The notes under the pieces: generated by a model
Database searches by the model: none
The model's input: the letters and a program-made list of their open reading frames with translations, nothing else
What the model was told of the DNA's origin: nothing
Shown: positions 1 through 8,501 of the stretch, piece by piece
Position numbering within the stretch: the first letter of the stretch is position 1
How the letters are laid out: every line of letters starts with the position of its first letter
Made by a program: the position numbers and the translations under genes
DNA from: an uncultured Muribaculaceae bacterium
Lineage (GTDB): Bacteria; Bacteroidota; Bacteroidia; Bacteroidales; Muribaculaceae
Assembly (NCBI GenBank): GCA_910586975.1
Contig: CAJUKX010000003.1
Location: forward strand, 62,001 to 126,000
Direction of reading: 5' to 3'
Length of the DNA: 64,000 bases

Positions 1-1
1 C

Positions 2-532
2 ACCGTTATCCGCGCCATCACCGCCGGCATATCGGTCTTTGCCAGCCACACCGCCCTCGACAGCGCCCGTGGCGGCATATCATGGCATATAGCCTCGATG
101 CTCGGCGCCGAGGTAGAGAGCGTGCTCAGCCCCGGTCACACCGAGGGCACCGGCCTTGGCGTGGTGGCACGATTTGCACAACCGCTGAGCTGCACCGAGC
201 TTGCAGCGCGCATCAAAGACACATTCGGCTCGCCCGTAGTGCGCTGCTCAGCACCCACACCCCGGCCCATATCGCGTATAGGAATATGCGGCGGCTCGGG
301 CGGCGAATTCATACCCGCGGCCATCAGCGCAGGGTGCCAAGCATACCTGTGCTCCGATACTCGCTACCACGACTTCGTTGACTACGGAAAACGCATCTTC
401 CTGACTGACATCGGCCACTTTGAGAGCGAAGAGTGCGCAAAACAGATTTTTTATAACATAATATCAGAATTTTTTCCTAACTTTGCAGTCTATAAATCAG
501 AGTCAGAAAGAAATTCCATAAACTATCTATAA
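2..532 (+). CDS. NIF3-like dinuclear metal-centre protein (3' part)
   Basis: The frame is open from base 2, so the N-terminal part lies before the window; 176 residues are visible. The first visible stretch reads A-I-T-A-G-I-S-V-F-A-S-H-T-A-L-D-S, followed by GG, which matches the HTALD/GG signature of the NIF3/YbgI family (often annotated GTP cyclohydrolase I type 2 homologue). Later segments GICGGSGGEFI and the C-terminal DIGHFESE also fit the family, whose conserved His, Asp and Glu residues bind a dinuclear metal site. The true substrate of the family is unsettled. It ends 5 nt before the zinc-ribbon gene, a neighbour often found with it in Bacteroidota, so they are probably cotranscribed. 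Confidence 0.9.
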   Translation, partial: TVIRAITAGISVFASHTALDSARGGISWHIASMLGAEVESVLSPGHTEGTGLGVVARFAQPLSCTELAARIKDTFGSPVVRCSAPTPRPISRIGICGGSGGEFIPAAISAGCQAYLCSDTRYHDFVDYGKRIFLTDIGHFESEECAKQIFYNIISEFFPNFAVYKSESERNSINYL

Positions 533-537
533 CAGCC

Positions 538-1305
538 ATGGCTGCAGAAAAGAAAAATGACACTCTTACAGTAGAATCGCGTCTTAAATCTCTCTACGAG
601 CTCCAGACCATTCTCTCTGAAATCGACCGTATAAAGACTATCCGCGGCGAATTGCCCCTTGAAGTTAAAGACCTCGAAGACCAAATCGCAGGCCTGCACA
701 CCCGTATCGACAATTTCTCTCACGAAATTGAAGACCTCTCGCGCTCGGTGGCAGCTGAAAAAGAAAAAATCAAAAACTGCCAGGCTCTCATCTCCAAGTA
801 CAACGAGCAGATGGACAACGTGCGCAACAACCGCGAGTACGACCTGCTCCACAAGGAAGTTGAATTCCAGACCCTCGAAATTGAGCTTGCACAGAAACAT
901 ATCAACGACCACTCACGCGCTATGGACAACCGCCAGGCCGACATTCAGGCTACTCGCGAACGCCTTGCCGACCTCGAACACATCCTCAGCGAAAAGCAGA
1001 GCGAGCTCGACGAAATTGTAAGCGAGACCCGCCAGGAAGAAGAAGCTCTGCGCGCCAAGGCCAAGAACCTTGAGCCCAAAATCGACGAGCGCACACTCAC
1101 CGCTTTCAAGCGCATACGCAAGAACGCACGCAACGGCCTCGGCATCGTGTACGTGCAGCGCAACGCCTGCGGCGGTTGCTTCAACCGTATTCCACCGCAA
1201 AAACAAATGGAAATACGCATGCACAAGAAAATCATCGTATGCGAATACTGCGGTCGTATAATGATCGACCCCACCCTTGCCGGAGTTGACGACACCGCAC
1301 AATAA
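538..1305 (+). CDS. Zinc-ribbon coiled-coil protein, putative nucleic-acid binding
   Basis: The 255-residue protein is almost entirely helical and charged from about residue 10 to 185, a long antiparallel coiled coil. It ends in a C4 zinc ribbon with cysteine pairs at 211/214 (CGGC) and 235/238 (CEYC). This is the architecture of the C4-type zinc-ribbon family (CT398/HP0958-like), proposed to act as an RNA or protein chaperone; the role here is inferred. It starts 5 nt after the NIF3-like gene and is followed by a clear hairpin terminator, so the two genes probably form the end of one operon. Confidence 0.85.
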   Translation: MAAEKKNDTLTVESRLKSLYELQTILSEIDRIKTIRGELPLEVKDLEDQIAGLHTRIDNFSHEIEDLSRSVAAEKEKIKNCQALISKYNEQMDNVRNNREYDLLHKEVEFQTLEIELAQKHINDHSRAMDNRQADIQATRERLADLEHILSEKQSELDEIVSETRQEEEALRAKAKNLEPKIDERTLTAFKRIRKNARNGLGIVYVQRNACGGCFNRIPPQKQMEIRMHKKIIVCEYCGRIMIDPTLAGVDDTAQ

Positions 1306-1339
1306 TCCACCCGCACACAACACGATTATAACCAATACC

Positions 1340-1375
1340 AAGACCGCGCTATATACACTTATGCGCGGTCTTTTG
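1340..1375 (+). terminator. Rho-independent terminator
   Basis: A perfect 10-bp stem AAGACCGCGC / GCGCGGTCTT (1340-1349 and 1363-1372) encloses a 13-nt AT-rich loop and runs into TTTTG. It ends the NIF3/zinc-ribbon transcription unit. Confidence 0.85.
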
Positions 1376-1456
1376 TTTAACTCTCATAATCTTCAATTCT
1401 ACGTTATAACCAATTTTCGTGTGACATAATCAAACACACTCCAGGCCATTTTTAAT

Positions 1457-3109
1457 ATGTACCCATACAAAGTTTATCATTTAATTTGTTTTGGCGTAAT
1501 ACTTCTCTGTGCGGCTTGCACCCACTCGCCAAATTCACGCTTGGTCTACATTCAAGAATTATCCGACTCCATTCCGGCAGTCGCCTATGATTCTTTGCGC
1601 AGTATCAATCCGTCATCATTGCCTGTAGACGACCGCTATCTGTACGACTTCCTTAAAGTGAAACTCACCGACAAAACCTACAGCACCCACCATTCCGACA
1701 GCCTTATCAACCGCGTAATAGATTATGCAGCCGATAACTGGGACCAAACCCTCTACGCCGAAGCCCTGTACTACGGTGGCAGGGTAAACGCCGACCTCAA
1801 GCAATATAAGGCCGCATTGCAATTCTTCAAAAAAGCCCTGAATACTTGCCCCGAGTCAGATGAATCTCTCGGACTCAGGAGCCGCATACTCAGTCAGAAC
1901 GGCCGACTGCTCAATCACTTGAATCTATATAACGAAGCCGTACCAAACCTAGAATCGGCAATCGAAATCAACACTCTGTGCAAAGACAGCGTCAATGCGG
2001 TGTACGATATGCAATTGCTGAGCAACATATATCTACGCAAGTCCGAGCCCGACCTTGCCGAAGAATGTCTTAATGAAGCCGAAAAGCTCAGCCCGGGAGT
2101 ACCACAGGATGTCAATGCCCGTACAAGGATGAGCCAAGCCGCCACATACCACCAAAAAGGAGACAACGACCGCGCGCTGCAATTGATACGCGATACTCCC
2201 GACCAAGTACCTGCCTTATCACGCAACACCGCTTTGATCCATGCGTCAATAATATATTTCACCGCCGGAATTTTAGATACCGCATATATTTATGCCAAAG
2301 AAATCATTGACAGCGACAACCCGAGTCAGAAAGAAATCGCATACCAGATACTGCTTTCGCAGGAACTGAGTTCGCTCAACAATCCTGATTCCTTATATAA
2401 ATATGCCGCCAATTATACAAAAACCATTATGGGGCTCTATGATAATAACGAAAATCAACTCTCTATTATCCATCAGGCGGCTTTCAACTATGACGACCAC
2501 GACCGCAAGCGTGCCATTGCCGAACGACGCACCGGTATTCTGACCTATTGCCTTATAATAGCCGCTATAATCATTATTATATTTGGGCTGATACTTTTGT
2601 ATATAAGAAAAAAGCATAATAATGTATCTCGGTATAACGATGACAATGGCATCATTTGTATTGAACCTGCGCTTAGTGTCATTGATGATGATACAGCCGG
2701 CGCTCGCGAGCGACTGAGAGAAGAACTGTTGAATCTTTATAAATCAGGCAAAGAGCCTGGACCGAATCTTTTAATGCAGACCGAAGCATACAATAAACTA
2801 ATGGCAATGATAGCTGCCGGAACCGAGTTGAAAAACGACTCTGATATCTGGACGGAACTTTACAGCGGCTTAAACACTCATTATCCGGACTTCTTGAATA
2901 AGCTTCATCTGCTGTCTACCGTTCCTCTTAATACTAACGATATACAGACTGCCATTCTTATCAAATATGGAGTTTCGCCATCGAAGATAGCCAAATTATT
3001 CATCCGAACCAAAGGTGCAGTCTCGTCACGTCGCGAGAATCTTGGTAAAAAATTATTCGATGAAAAACTCAATTTAAAAGCCATCGACAGAATTATCCGA
3101 ATAATTTAG
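1457..3109 (+). CDS. Membrane TPR protein with cytoplasmic HTH-like tail (putative regulator)
   Basis: 550 residues. The N-terminus is a lipoprotein-type signal (LLCAAC, Cys21). Helical TPR-like repeats follow over about residues 95-345, then one strongly hydrophobic transmembrane segment (about 361-383) with a following RKK stop-transfer patch. The last about 60 residues contain a helix-turn-helix-like stretch (KYGVSPSKIAKLFIRTKGAV) resembling LuxR/sigma-4 type DNA-binding ends. This periplasmic TPR, membrane span and intracellular HTH layout is common in Bacteroidetes one-component regulators. It sits upstream of a cluster of exported proteins and may control it; that link is inference from position. 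The ATG at 1457 is chosen because the signal peptide follows at once. Confidence 0.7.
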   Translation: MYPYKVYHLICFGVILLCAACTHSPNSRLVYIQELSDSIPAVAYDSLRSINPSSLPVDDRYLYDFLKVKLTDKTYSTHHSDSLINRVIDYAADNWDQTLYAEALYYGGRVNADLKQYKAALQFFKKALNTCPESDESLGLRSRILSQNGRLLNHLNLYNEAVPNLESAIEINTLCKDSVNAVYDMQLLSNIYLRKSEPDLAEECLNEAEKLSPGVPQDVNARTRMSQAATYHQKGDNDRALQLIRDTPDQVPALSRNTALIHASIIYFTAGILDTAYIYAKEIIDSDNPSQKEIAYQILLSQELSSLNNPDSLYKYAANYTKTIMGLYDNNENQLSIIHQAAFNYDDHDRKRAIAERRTGILTYCLIIAAIIIIIFGLILLYIRKKHNNVSRYNDDNGIICIEPALSVIDDDTAGARERLREELLNLYKSGKEPGPNLLMQTEAYNKLMAMIAAGTELKNDSDIWTELYSGLNTHYPDFLNKLHLLSTVPLNTNDIQTAILIKYGVSPSKIAKLFIRTKGAVSSRRENLGKKLFDEKLNLKAIDRIIRII

Positions 3110-3123
3110 CCTGTTTTTTCACT

Positions 3124-3180
3124 AAAAAAGTGCGGAAAAAGTGCGGAAATATAAAAACCGCACTTTTTCCGCACTTTTTT
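3124..3180 (+). terminator. Perfect 23-bp inverted repeat, likely terminator or attenuator
   Basis: Arms 3124-3146 and 3158-3180 are perfect complements around an 11-nt A-rich loop. Each arm is itself a tandem duplication of an 11-mer (AAAAAGTGCGG twice). The 3' arm ends in six T, so it can terminate transcription coming from the regulator gene. The next promoter starts within 2 nt of the hairpin. Confidence 0.75.
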
Positions 3181-3181
3181 A

Positions 3182-3214
3182 TTTGCAAATTACATGTTTT
3201 GCAGCTTACCTTTG
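3182..3214 (+). promoter_or_regulatory. Bacteroidota-type promoter for the small exported protein gene
   Basis: TTTG (3182-3185), a 21-nt spacer, then TACCTTTG (3207-3214) matches the Bacteroidota sigma-A consensus TTTG-N19-21-TAnnTTTG. It lies 27 nt before the ATG at 3241. Confidence 0.75.
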
Positions 3215-3240
3215 CAAAAACAATTTTAACCAAAACAGAC

Positions 3241-3627
3241 ATGAAACATTTGCTTTTTGTAATCCTTTTTATATTTACAAACATCTTTGTTTATGCAACA
3301 GGCCAAAATGGCGATAATATGTATACTATACGCTGTAGCATCACAGATGAACTTGTAACCCAGGAACCTGAATCAGATCCTATAGGTAACAGAATCCCGT
3401 CTCGTCCTATATTTATAACTGTAAGTCAAGAACAAGGTATAGATATACCCGGCACTGATAAGGAAGATATAGTACAATATTCTATATATAATGAGGACGG
3501 CCAGTGTGCCTGCTCAACTTCAGAAGAAAGCCTTTTCATTGAAATGCTGTTCTCACTTTCAGGTACTTTTGAAATCAATATTGATACAAACGAATTCAGT
3601 CTCAAAGGCTGGATTCAGATAAACTAA
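3241..3627 (+). CDS. Small exported protein, DUF3244-like
   Basis: 128 residues with a hydrophobic signal peptide (MKHLLFVILFIFTNIFVYA). The mature part is beta-rich and shows the pattern of DUF3244 C-terminal domains: RPIFITVSQ, a middle strand with YSIYNEDG, and a closing LSGTFEINI...LKGWIQI. The family call is by eye and the function of such proteins is unknown. The ATG at 3241 is chosen over upstream in-frame starts because it follows the promoter and begins the signal peptide. Base composition (about 35% GC) is lower than in the following barrel gene, which may indicate transfer or fast evolution of this small cluster. Confidence 0.6.
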   Translation: MKHLLFVILFIFTNIFVYATGQNGDNMYTIRCSITDELVTQEPESDPIGNRIPSRPIFITVSQEQGIDIPGTDKEDIVQYSIYNEDGQCACSTSEESLFIEMLFSLSGTFEINIDTNEFSLKGWIQIN

Positions 3628-3657
3628 CCCAATTTATTAACTTAAAAACAACGAAAC

Positions 3658-3864
3658 ATGAAAAAGAAATTCATGCTCGGAGCAATCTTGCTCACCGCCG
3701 CTATCGGCGCATCTGCCTCTGTCGGCTTCATAAGCTGGTGTGGAGTACAAGTCTGCACACCTTCTGAAGATTATTTCGAAAATCCAGAAGATGCCAGAGA
3801 GTTCTATGAAGATCTCACCGAAGATCTTTGCGGTTCAAAAGGATCATATACTATCGTTCCCTAA
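3658..3864 (+). CDS. 68-residue exported cysteine-containing peptide, unknown
   Basis: The start ATG at 3658 begins a lysine-rich, hydrophobic leader (MKKKFMLGAILLTAAIGASA). The mature peptide of roughly 48 residues has three cysteines (two as CGVQVC), a strongly acidic middle (EDYFENPEDAREFYEDLTED) and a hydrophobic end (YTIVP). The leader resembles that of NVEALA-type Bacteroides peptides but the NVEALA motif is absent, and I do not recognise the family. It is 30 nt after the DUF3244-like gene and upstream of two GLPGLI genes, so it is probably part of the same operon. Possible roles are a secreted signal, a peptide cargo or a RiPP-like precursor; none is shown by sequence. Confidence 0.6.
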   Translation: MKKKFMLGAILLTAAIGASASVGFISWCGVQVCTPSEDYFENPEDAREFYEDLTEDLCGSKGSYTIVP

Positions 3865-3975
3865 GTTCTTATAATTCATTTCTCCTTCAGCTAATAAAAA
3901 AATCAAGTTGAGGGAGAGATGAATAATTACCATTTAGCAAATTATTATAATATAAATCAATTGAATGATAATTAT

Positions 3976-4812
3976 ATGAAACAAGTAATACTTATGTTTT
4001 TTATACTGTCTATATTCACAGCAAGTGGACAGCTAATGGTTGGGAGTAAAGGGCTCGAACCGCTTACTCCTACCAAAAGAGATTTGCTTGACAAGAGCTA
4101 TATCGAGTGTATCTATTCTCATTCTGTTTTTGACCCTAAAAGAGACGAAACACGAGAATTGTTCGATATTCTTGAGGTCGGCAAAAAATATAGTTCCTAT
4201 TCTAATTACGGAGCATATAAAGTTGATTCTTTAATCGAAACGACATACGCCGTAAAATTAACGCGCAATGATTTTTTCCGCATTAGTCATGAAAATGATG
4301 CCACCTGGGAATGTCTCATTAAAAACTTAAATTCAGATTCTATAAGTGTATACGACAGAGTATTGATCGATCGGTACGTTTATAAAGAAAAAAAGCCGGA
4401 CATCAAATGGTCTCTGCATAACGAAACGACGAAAATATGCGGACATATATGTCATAAAGCTACTGCAACATTTAGAGGCAGAAATTGGACTGTGTGGTAT
4501 AGTGACATCCCCCTTAAAAACGGTCCATGGAAATTCGGAAATCTTCCAGGATTGATTTTAAGAGCGGAAGATGACAAAAAAGAACATATTTTCGAGGCTA
4601 TATCAATCAGAAAAGGTTCAAAAAGATTTGGCCCTAAACACTTTAATTACATACATACCACACGTAAAAAATTCAATGAAGCACTTGCAGAATACAAGAC
4701 AAATCCCGGAGCTCTTTTAGCTCAACCCGGTTTAGCTATAAAAGATATGAATGGGAATATTGTTAAACCGAATAATAAACCTAAATTCTTCAACCCCATA
4801 GAACTTGAATAA
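3976..4812 (+). CDS. GLPGLI family protein, copy 1
   Basis: 278 residues from the ATG at 3976, which starts a signal peptide (MKQVILMFFILSIFTASGQ); an upstream in-frame ATG at 3919 would add 19 polar residues before it and is less likely. The family motif appears as GNLPGLILRAED near residue 195, preceded by the conserved WTVWYSDIPLKNGPWKFG. The family, named after this motif, is widespread in Bacteroidetes, exported and of unknown function. The neighbour at 4823 is a close paralogue with the same segments (IECIYSH.FDPKRDET, YDRV.ID, CGH.C.KATA.FRGR.W), so this is a tandem duplication. The two cysteines of CGHICHKA are conserved between the copies. Confidence 0.85.
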   Translation: MKQVILMFFILSIFTASGQLMVGSKGLEPLTPTKRDLLDKSYIECIYSHSVFDPKRDETRELFDILEVGKKYSSYSNYGAYKVDSLIETTYAVKLTRNDFFRISHENDATWECLIKNLNSDSISVYDRVLIDRYVYKEKKPDIKWSLHNETTKICGHICHKATATFRGRNWTVWYSDIPLKNGPWKFGNLPGLILRAEDDKKEHIFEAISIRKGSKRFGPKHFNYIHTTRKKFNEALAEYKTNPGALLAQPGLAIKDMNGNIVKPNNKPKFFNPIELE

Positions 4813-4822
4813 CTTTACCCAC

Positions 4823-5647
4823 ATGAAAAATCTGTTCTTAACCATACTTTCTTTCTTCTGCCTCTCAGTATCGGCTCAGATTAGTCACGTTTCCGGGGGA
4901 GATAAAATTGTACATCCTTCAAGTATTGTCACTATTGACAAAAGCAATATGGAGTGTATTTACTCCCACAAAACTTTTGACCCTAAAAAAGACGAAACAA
5001 AAGAAATGCACTATATTTTGCAAATAGGTAATAATTTCAGTGCATATAATGATTATGGAGGTTACAGACAAGACTCTGTAATAAAGGAAATATATCCAAA
5101 CGGATTGAAAAGCATTGACTTAAGACGTCTCAGCATACAATACCAACCTTCTTATCACTGCACGGTAAAAGACCTTCATAATAATACCGTAACAACCTAC
5201 GACAGGGTCTTCATTGACCACTATTACTACTCAGAACCGACCCCTAATATCAAATGGCATCTTGAAAAAGGTACTCGGGAAATTTGCGGATATACCTGTA
5301 AAAAGGCTACCGCCAATTTTCGCGGTCGTGACTGGACGGCATGGTATTGCGACATCCCTTTGAACAACGGCCCTTGGAAATTCGGTAATCTGCCCGGTCT
5401 GATTCTCCGTGTTGAGGATTCTAAAGGAGAGCATGTTTTTGAAGCTATTTCATTGCGAAAAAAATCCCAAGAATTCGGCTATCATGATTTCGACTATTCC
5501 AAAACCACACGCAAGAAGTTTAACGAAGCCTTGGCAGAATACAAAAATAACCCCGGAGTGATGGTTGCAGGAATGGTACAGAATCCTGACGGAACACCCA
5601 AAACAGACTTTAAACCGATGTTCTTCAACCCCATAGAACTTGAATAA
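4823..5647 (+). CDS. GLPGLI family protein, copy 2
   Basis: 274 residues from ATG 4823, directly at the signal peptide (MKNLFLTILSFFCLSVSAQ). It carries GNLPGLILRVED, the WTAWYCDIPLNNGPWKFG segment and CGYTCKKA, all aligning with the upstream copy. Both copies end in FFNPIELE, so the 3' ends of the two genes are nearly identical, consistent with recent duplication or gene conversion. The stop codon lies 1 nt before the ATG of the barrel gene, implying translational coupling. Function unknown; GLPGLI proteins are often found next to TonB-dependent-receptor-like proteins, as here. Confidence 0.85.
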   Translation: MKNLFLTILSFFCLSVSAQISHVSGGDKIVHPSSIVTIDKSNMECIYSHKTFDPKKDETKEMHYILQIGNNFSAYNDYGGYRQDSVIKEIYPNGLKSIDLRRLSIQYQPSYHCTVKDLHNNTVTTYDRVFIDHYYYSEPTPNIKWHLEKGTREICGYTCKKATANFRGRDWTAWYCDIPLNNGPWKFGNLPGLILRVEDSKGEHVFEAISLRKKSQEFGYHDFDYSKTTRKKFNEALAEYKNNPGVMVAGMVQNPDGTPKTDFKPMFFNPIELE

Positions 5648-5648
5648 C

Positions 5649-8264
5649 ATGAAGCATCTTTTATTGACATTATTCCTTTTGATTGTATTTCCTTTGTCAA
5701 TCGCGGCCAAGGAGGTTGAGAAACGCGGTACGGTGAAGGATGCCGCAGGCGAAGGCCTGCCGGGAATAATGGTGCTGATAAAAGATGCCGACGACAACAA
5801 TGTGGCATACGCCATAACCGACCGCAACGGGGCATTCTCAATATCATATCAGGATGAGGATGCCTCAAAACTGCGGTTAACGCTTTCGTGCCTTGGATTC
5901 AAGACCATTTCAATGCCGCTGCGGCAACTGCGCGACAATGCGGCGTTTGTGATGGAAGAAACCGACATTGTATTGAAGGAGGTGACGGTGCGCAATGCCC
6001 CGATTTCGTCGGTAGGCGATACCCTTACCTATAACGTGGCCTCATTCAAGAGCGCATCTGACCGCTCTATAGAAGACATCATACGCAAGCTGCCCGGCAT
6101 ACGCGTGGAGGACAACGGCCGCATATACTACAACGGCGAGCCTATCAACAAATTCTATATCGAAGGGCTCGACCTGCTCGCGGGTCGCTATGCCCTGGCG
6201 AGCCGCAATATTTCGCCCGACGATGTAACAGCGGTAAACATCTATGAGAATCACCAGCCCACGCGGGTACTGAAAGATGTGGTTTTCAGCGAAAATGCGG
6301 CCTTGAACCTCAAGCTTAAGAAGAAGAGCATGCTCAAGCCCATAGGCTATGTAAAGGGCGGCATAGGACTGAACGATGCCGACGATGTGTTGTGGCTGGG
6401 CGAGGCTTTCTCGCTTCTGATCACTCCCACGCGTCAGATGCTGCTCAGCGCCAAGGCTAACCGCGCCGGGGTGTCGTACATAAACGAAACCAAAAATCTG
6501 ATTTCCGACCTTGAGGACTCACCCACACAGGCTTTCGGCATCTATCCGGATATACCTTTCGGAAAGGCCGACATACCCTCCGCCCGATATTATGACAACC
6601 GCTCGGTGTCGGCATCGGTCAACGCCATCAACCGCCTGAGCGAATTCAGCACATTCAACATCACGGCCGACTACACCGACGAGCTTAACAACTACGACAA
6701 CAGCTCGGCCGTGACCTATACCACCGACAATGCCCAAGGCACAACCATAAGCGAGAGTGTGGCTAACCGGCCGCACTCGCGCGAGGCCAAATTGAAACTT
6801 AAATTCGAGAACAACAACCCCAAACGCTATCTTAAAGACGAACTCTCGTTCACCGGACACTTCAACTCCGACCGATATTCAATAGTCAGCGACCGCAGCA
6901 TATCGCAGACCAATTCCACACGCGACTACAACATAAGCAACCGGTTCAACGGCATACTGAGCATATCGCGCTACATGCTAAATTTCAAGTCAAACATACA
7001 GTTCAGCTCAACTCCCGTAAGCAGTCTTCATGCCTGCGAGGCCGGAGGCACCCCCATAATAATGCAGAATGTGAAAGGAAGCCTGTTCAGCACACGCGAA
7101 GAATTGGGATATTCGTGGAACATAAACAGCAGGTCGTACATTGCGGCCAATCTTATCTTTCAGCTTGCACACGAACGTTACCGCTCTATAATCGACACTC
7201 CGCCCAGCTCTCCGTCCAACGACATACGCGGCTACGACATAGCCACCACCATAGAGCCGTCGTATCAGTACAAATTCAACAGGGGAGTGACATTCACCCT
7301 CAAAGCTCCCATACGGCTGCACAACCTGAAGTTTGACAACTTGCCGACAGGCCGACATTATCCCACCAACCGCCTTGATGTGGACCTGCGCGCCACCATA
7401 CGCTACAACACTCCGTTCAATCTGCGTACATCCCTCTCGGCAGGCCGTCTCAACCATCTCGGTTCCATATCCGACTATATCACCGAACCTGTATATCTCA
7501 CATTCCGCCAACAAAGCACTCTGGGCAACGCCCTGCTGGGACAGCGCACATCGTACTTCGCCACCTCCAACCTCAGTTACCGCAATACGGTAGAAGGGCT
7601 GTTCTCGTCGGCATCAATCACCTACCGCCACACCCTGGCCAACCGCCTTGGCAACCTCAATGTGTCAGACGGCAATCTGGAGTCGGATTATAAAAGTATC
7701 GACAACCGCAGCAATATCTTCTCGGCCAACGGCTCGTTCTCAAAGAAAGTTTACGGCTGGGGCACCTCGTTTGGCATTGACGGCGGATATGAATTGATGA
7801 AACGCGACATCATGCGCCGCAATGTGAAGATGAACATGCGCATCAACGGATATAATGTGCGCCTGAACGTAAACAGCAACCCGATAAATAATTATCTGAT
7901 TGCTGATTTTACGCTAAAATATTCACGCACATCGCAGAAAGTGCAAGGCGCATCGTCGGGCAGCCACACCGACGCCCTCTTGGGCAAGCTCACCCTGGCA
8001 ACCAGGCCATTGTCGTGGCTTGAACTGGGAGCGGGCGGCCACTACAGCCGCAGCCTTACGGGTACCGGAGTGGTCAGAAACAGCTTTTTTGCTGACTGCT
8101 ACGTGAGAAGCTCTCTCAAACGCTTCGATCTGGAGCTGTCGGCCAAGAACCTTACCAACACCCGCGAGTACAGCTACTCGTACATGCTCGATTCCGACCT
8201 GTACTACTACTCCTTCGCCCTGCGCCCCTTCGAGCTGCTGCTTACGGTGAAATACACTTATTAG
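5649..8264 (+). CDS. TonB-dependent-receptor-like outer-membrane protein with carboxypeptidase-regulatory domain
   Basis: 871 residues. After the signal peptide (to about residue 20) comes a CarboxypepD-regulatory-like beta domain (RGTVKDAAGEGLPGIMVLIK to about residue 95), then a plug-like region (EVTVRNAPI..., IIRKLPGIRVEDNGRIYYNG, FYIEGLDLL) and a long series of alternating amphipathic strands ending in an aromatic-rich C-terminus (KYTY). This is the outer-membrane beta-barrel family related to TonB receptors but lacking a SusD partner. The ATG at 5649 is 1 nt after the GLPGLI stop codon. GC content is clearly higher than in the preceding small genes. It may import or export a substrate handled by the small proteins upstream. 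Confidence 0.8.
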   Translation: MKHLLLTLFLLIVFPLSIAAKEVEKRGTVKDAAGEGLPGIMVLIKDADDNNVAYAITDRNGAFSISYQDEDASKLRLTLSCLGFKTISMPLRQLRDNAAFVMEETDIVLKEVTVRNAPISSVGDTLTYNVASFKSASDRSIEDIIRKLPGIRVEDNGRIYYNGEPINKFYIEGLDLLAGRYALASRNISPDDVTAVNIYENHQPTRVLKDVVFSENAALNLKLKKKSMLKPIGYVKGGIGLNDADDVLWLGEAFSLLITPTRQMLLSAKANRAGVSYINETKNLISDLEDSPTQAFGIYPDIPFGKADIPSARYYDNRSVSASVNAINRLSEFSTFNITADYTDELNNYDNSSAVTYTTDNAQGTTISESVANRPHSREAKLKLKFENNNPKRYLKDELSFTGHFNSDRYSIVSDRSISQTNSTRDYNISNRFNGILSISRYMLNFKSNIQFSSTPVSSLHACEAGGTPIIMQNVKGSLFSTREELGYSWNINSRSYIAANLIFQLAHERYRSIIDTPPSSPSNDIRGYDIATTIEPSYQYKFNRGVTFTLKAPIRLHNLKFDNLPTGRHYPTNRLDVDLRATIRYNTPFNLRTSLSAGRLNHLGSISDYITEPVYLTFRQQSTLGNALLGQRTSYFATSNLSYRNTVEGLFSSASITYRHTLANRLGNLNVSDGNLESDYKSIDNRSNIFSANGSFSKKVYGWGTSFGIDGGYELMKRDIMRRNVKMNMRINGYNVRLNVNSNPINNYLIADFTLKYSRTSQKVQGASSGSHTDALLGKLTLATRPLSWLELGAGGHYSRSLTGTGVVRNSFFADCYVRSSLKRFDLELSAKNLTNTREYSYSYMLDSDLYYYSFALRPFELLLTVKYTY

Positions 8265-8290
8265 CGGGTGTTGCAGAACCTTACTCCCGT

Positions 8291-8450
8291 AATATGGCAT
8301 CCGCAGGAAGCCATATTCTAAAGTACCATATACCCGGACTATTATACAGCATCCTGCCGGATGCCACCATACGACGAGCTCCCTTCCCGGCATGCCCTCC
8401 CTGCGGTCGTGCATACAGGGTTACGGTGTGGCAGACTTCCTGCGGAAGTC
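8291..8450. repeat. Cluster of short palindromes (REP-like) between convergent genes
   Basis: Three perfect hairpins follow one another: AATATGGC/GCCATATT (8291-8298, 8310-8317), GCATCC/GGATGC (8349-8354, 8359-8364) and GACTTCC/GGAAGTC (8434-8440, 8444-8450). The 11-mer TCCGCAGGAAG at 8300-8310 recurs inverted at 8436-8446. There is no T-run after the first, so this is more than a simple terminator. Confidence 0.5.
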
Positions 8451-8466
8451 ATCTTCACGATAATGC

Positions 8467-8491
8467 AACAGCGCCATTCACCTGCGCTGTT
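8467..8491 (-). terminator. Weak hairpin at the end of the TPR gene
   Basis: AACAGCGC (8467-8474) and GCGCTGTT (8484-8491) form an 8-bp stem just after the stop codon of the minus-strand TPR gene. Only a poor T-stretch follows on that strand, so termination is uncertain. Confidence 0.45.
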
Positions 8492-8501
8492 TGGAGTTTG
8501 T

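Noticed and set aside
3919..3975. Upstream ATG for the first GLPGLI gene
   Set aside because: It would place 19 polar Asn/Tyr residues before an otherwise perfect signal peptide; ATG 3976 is preferred.
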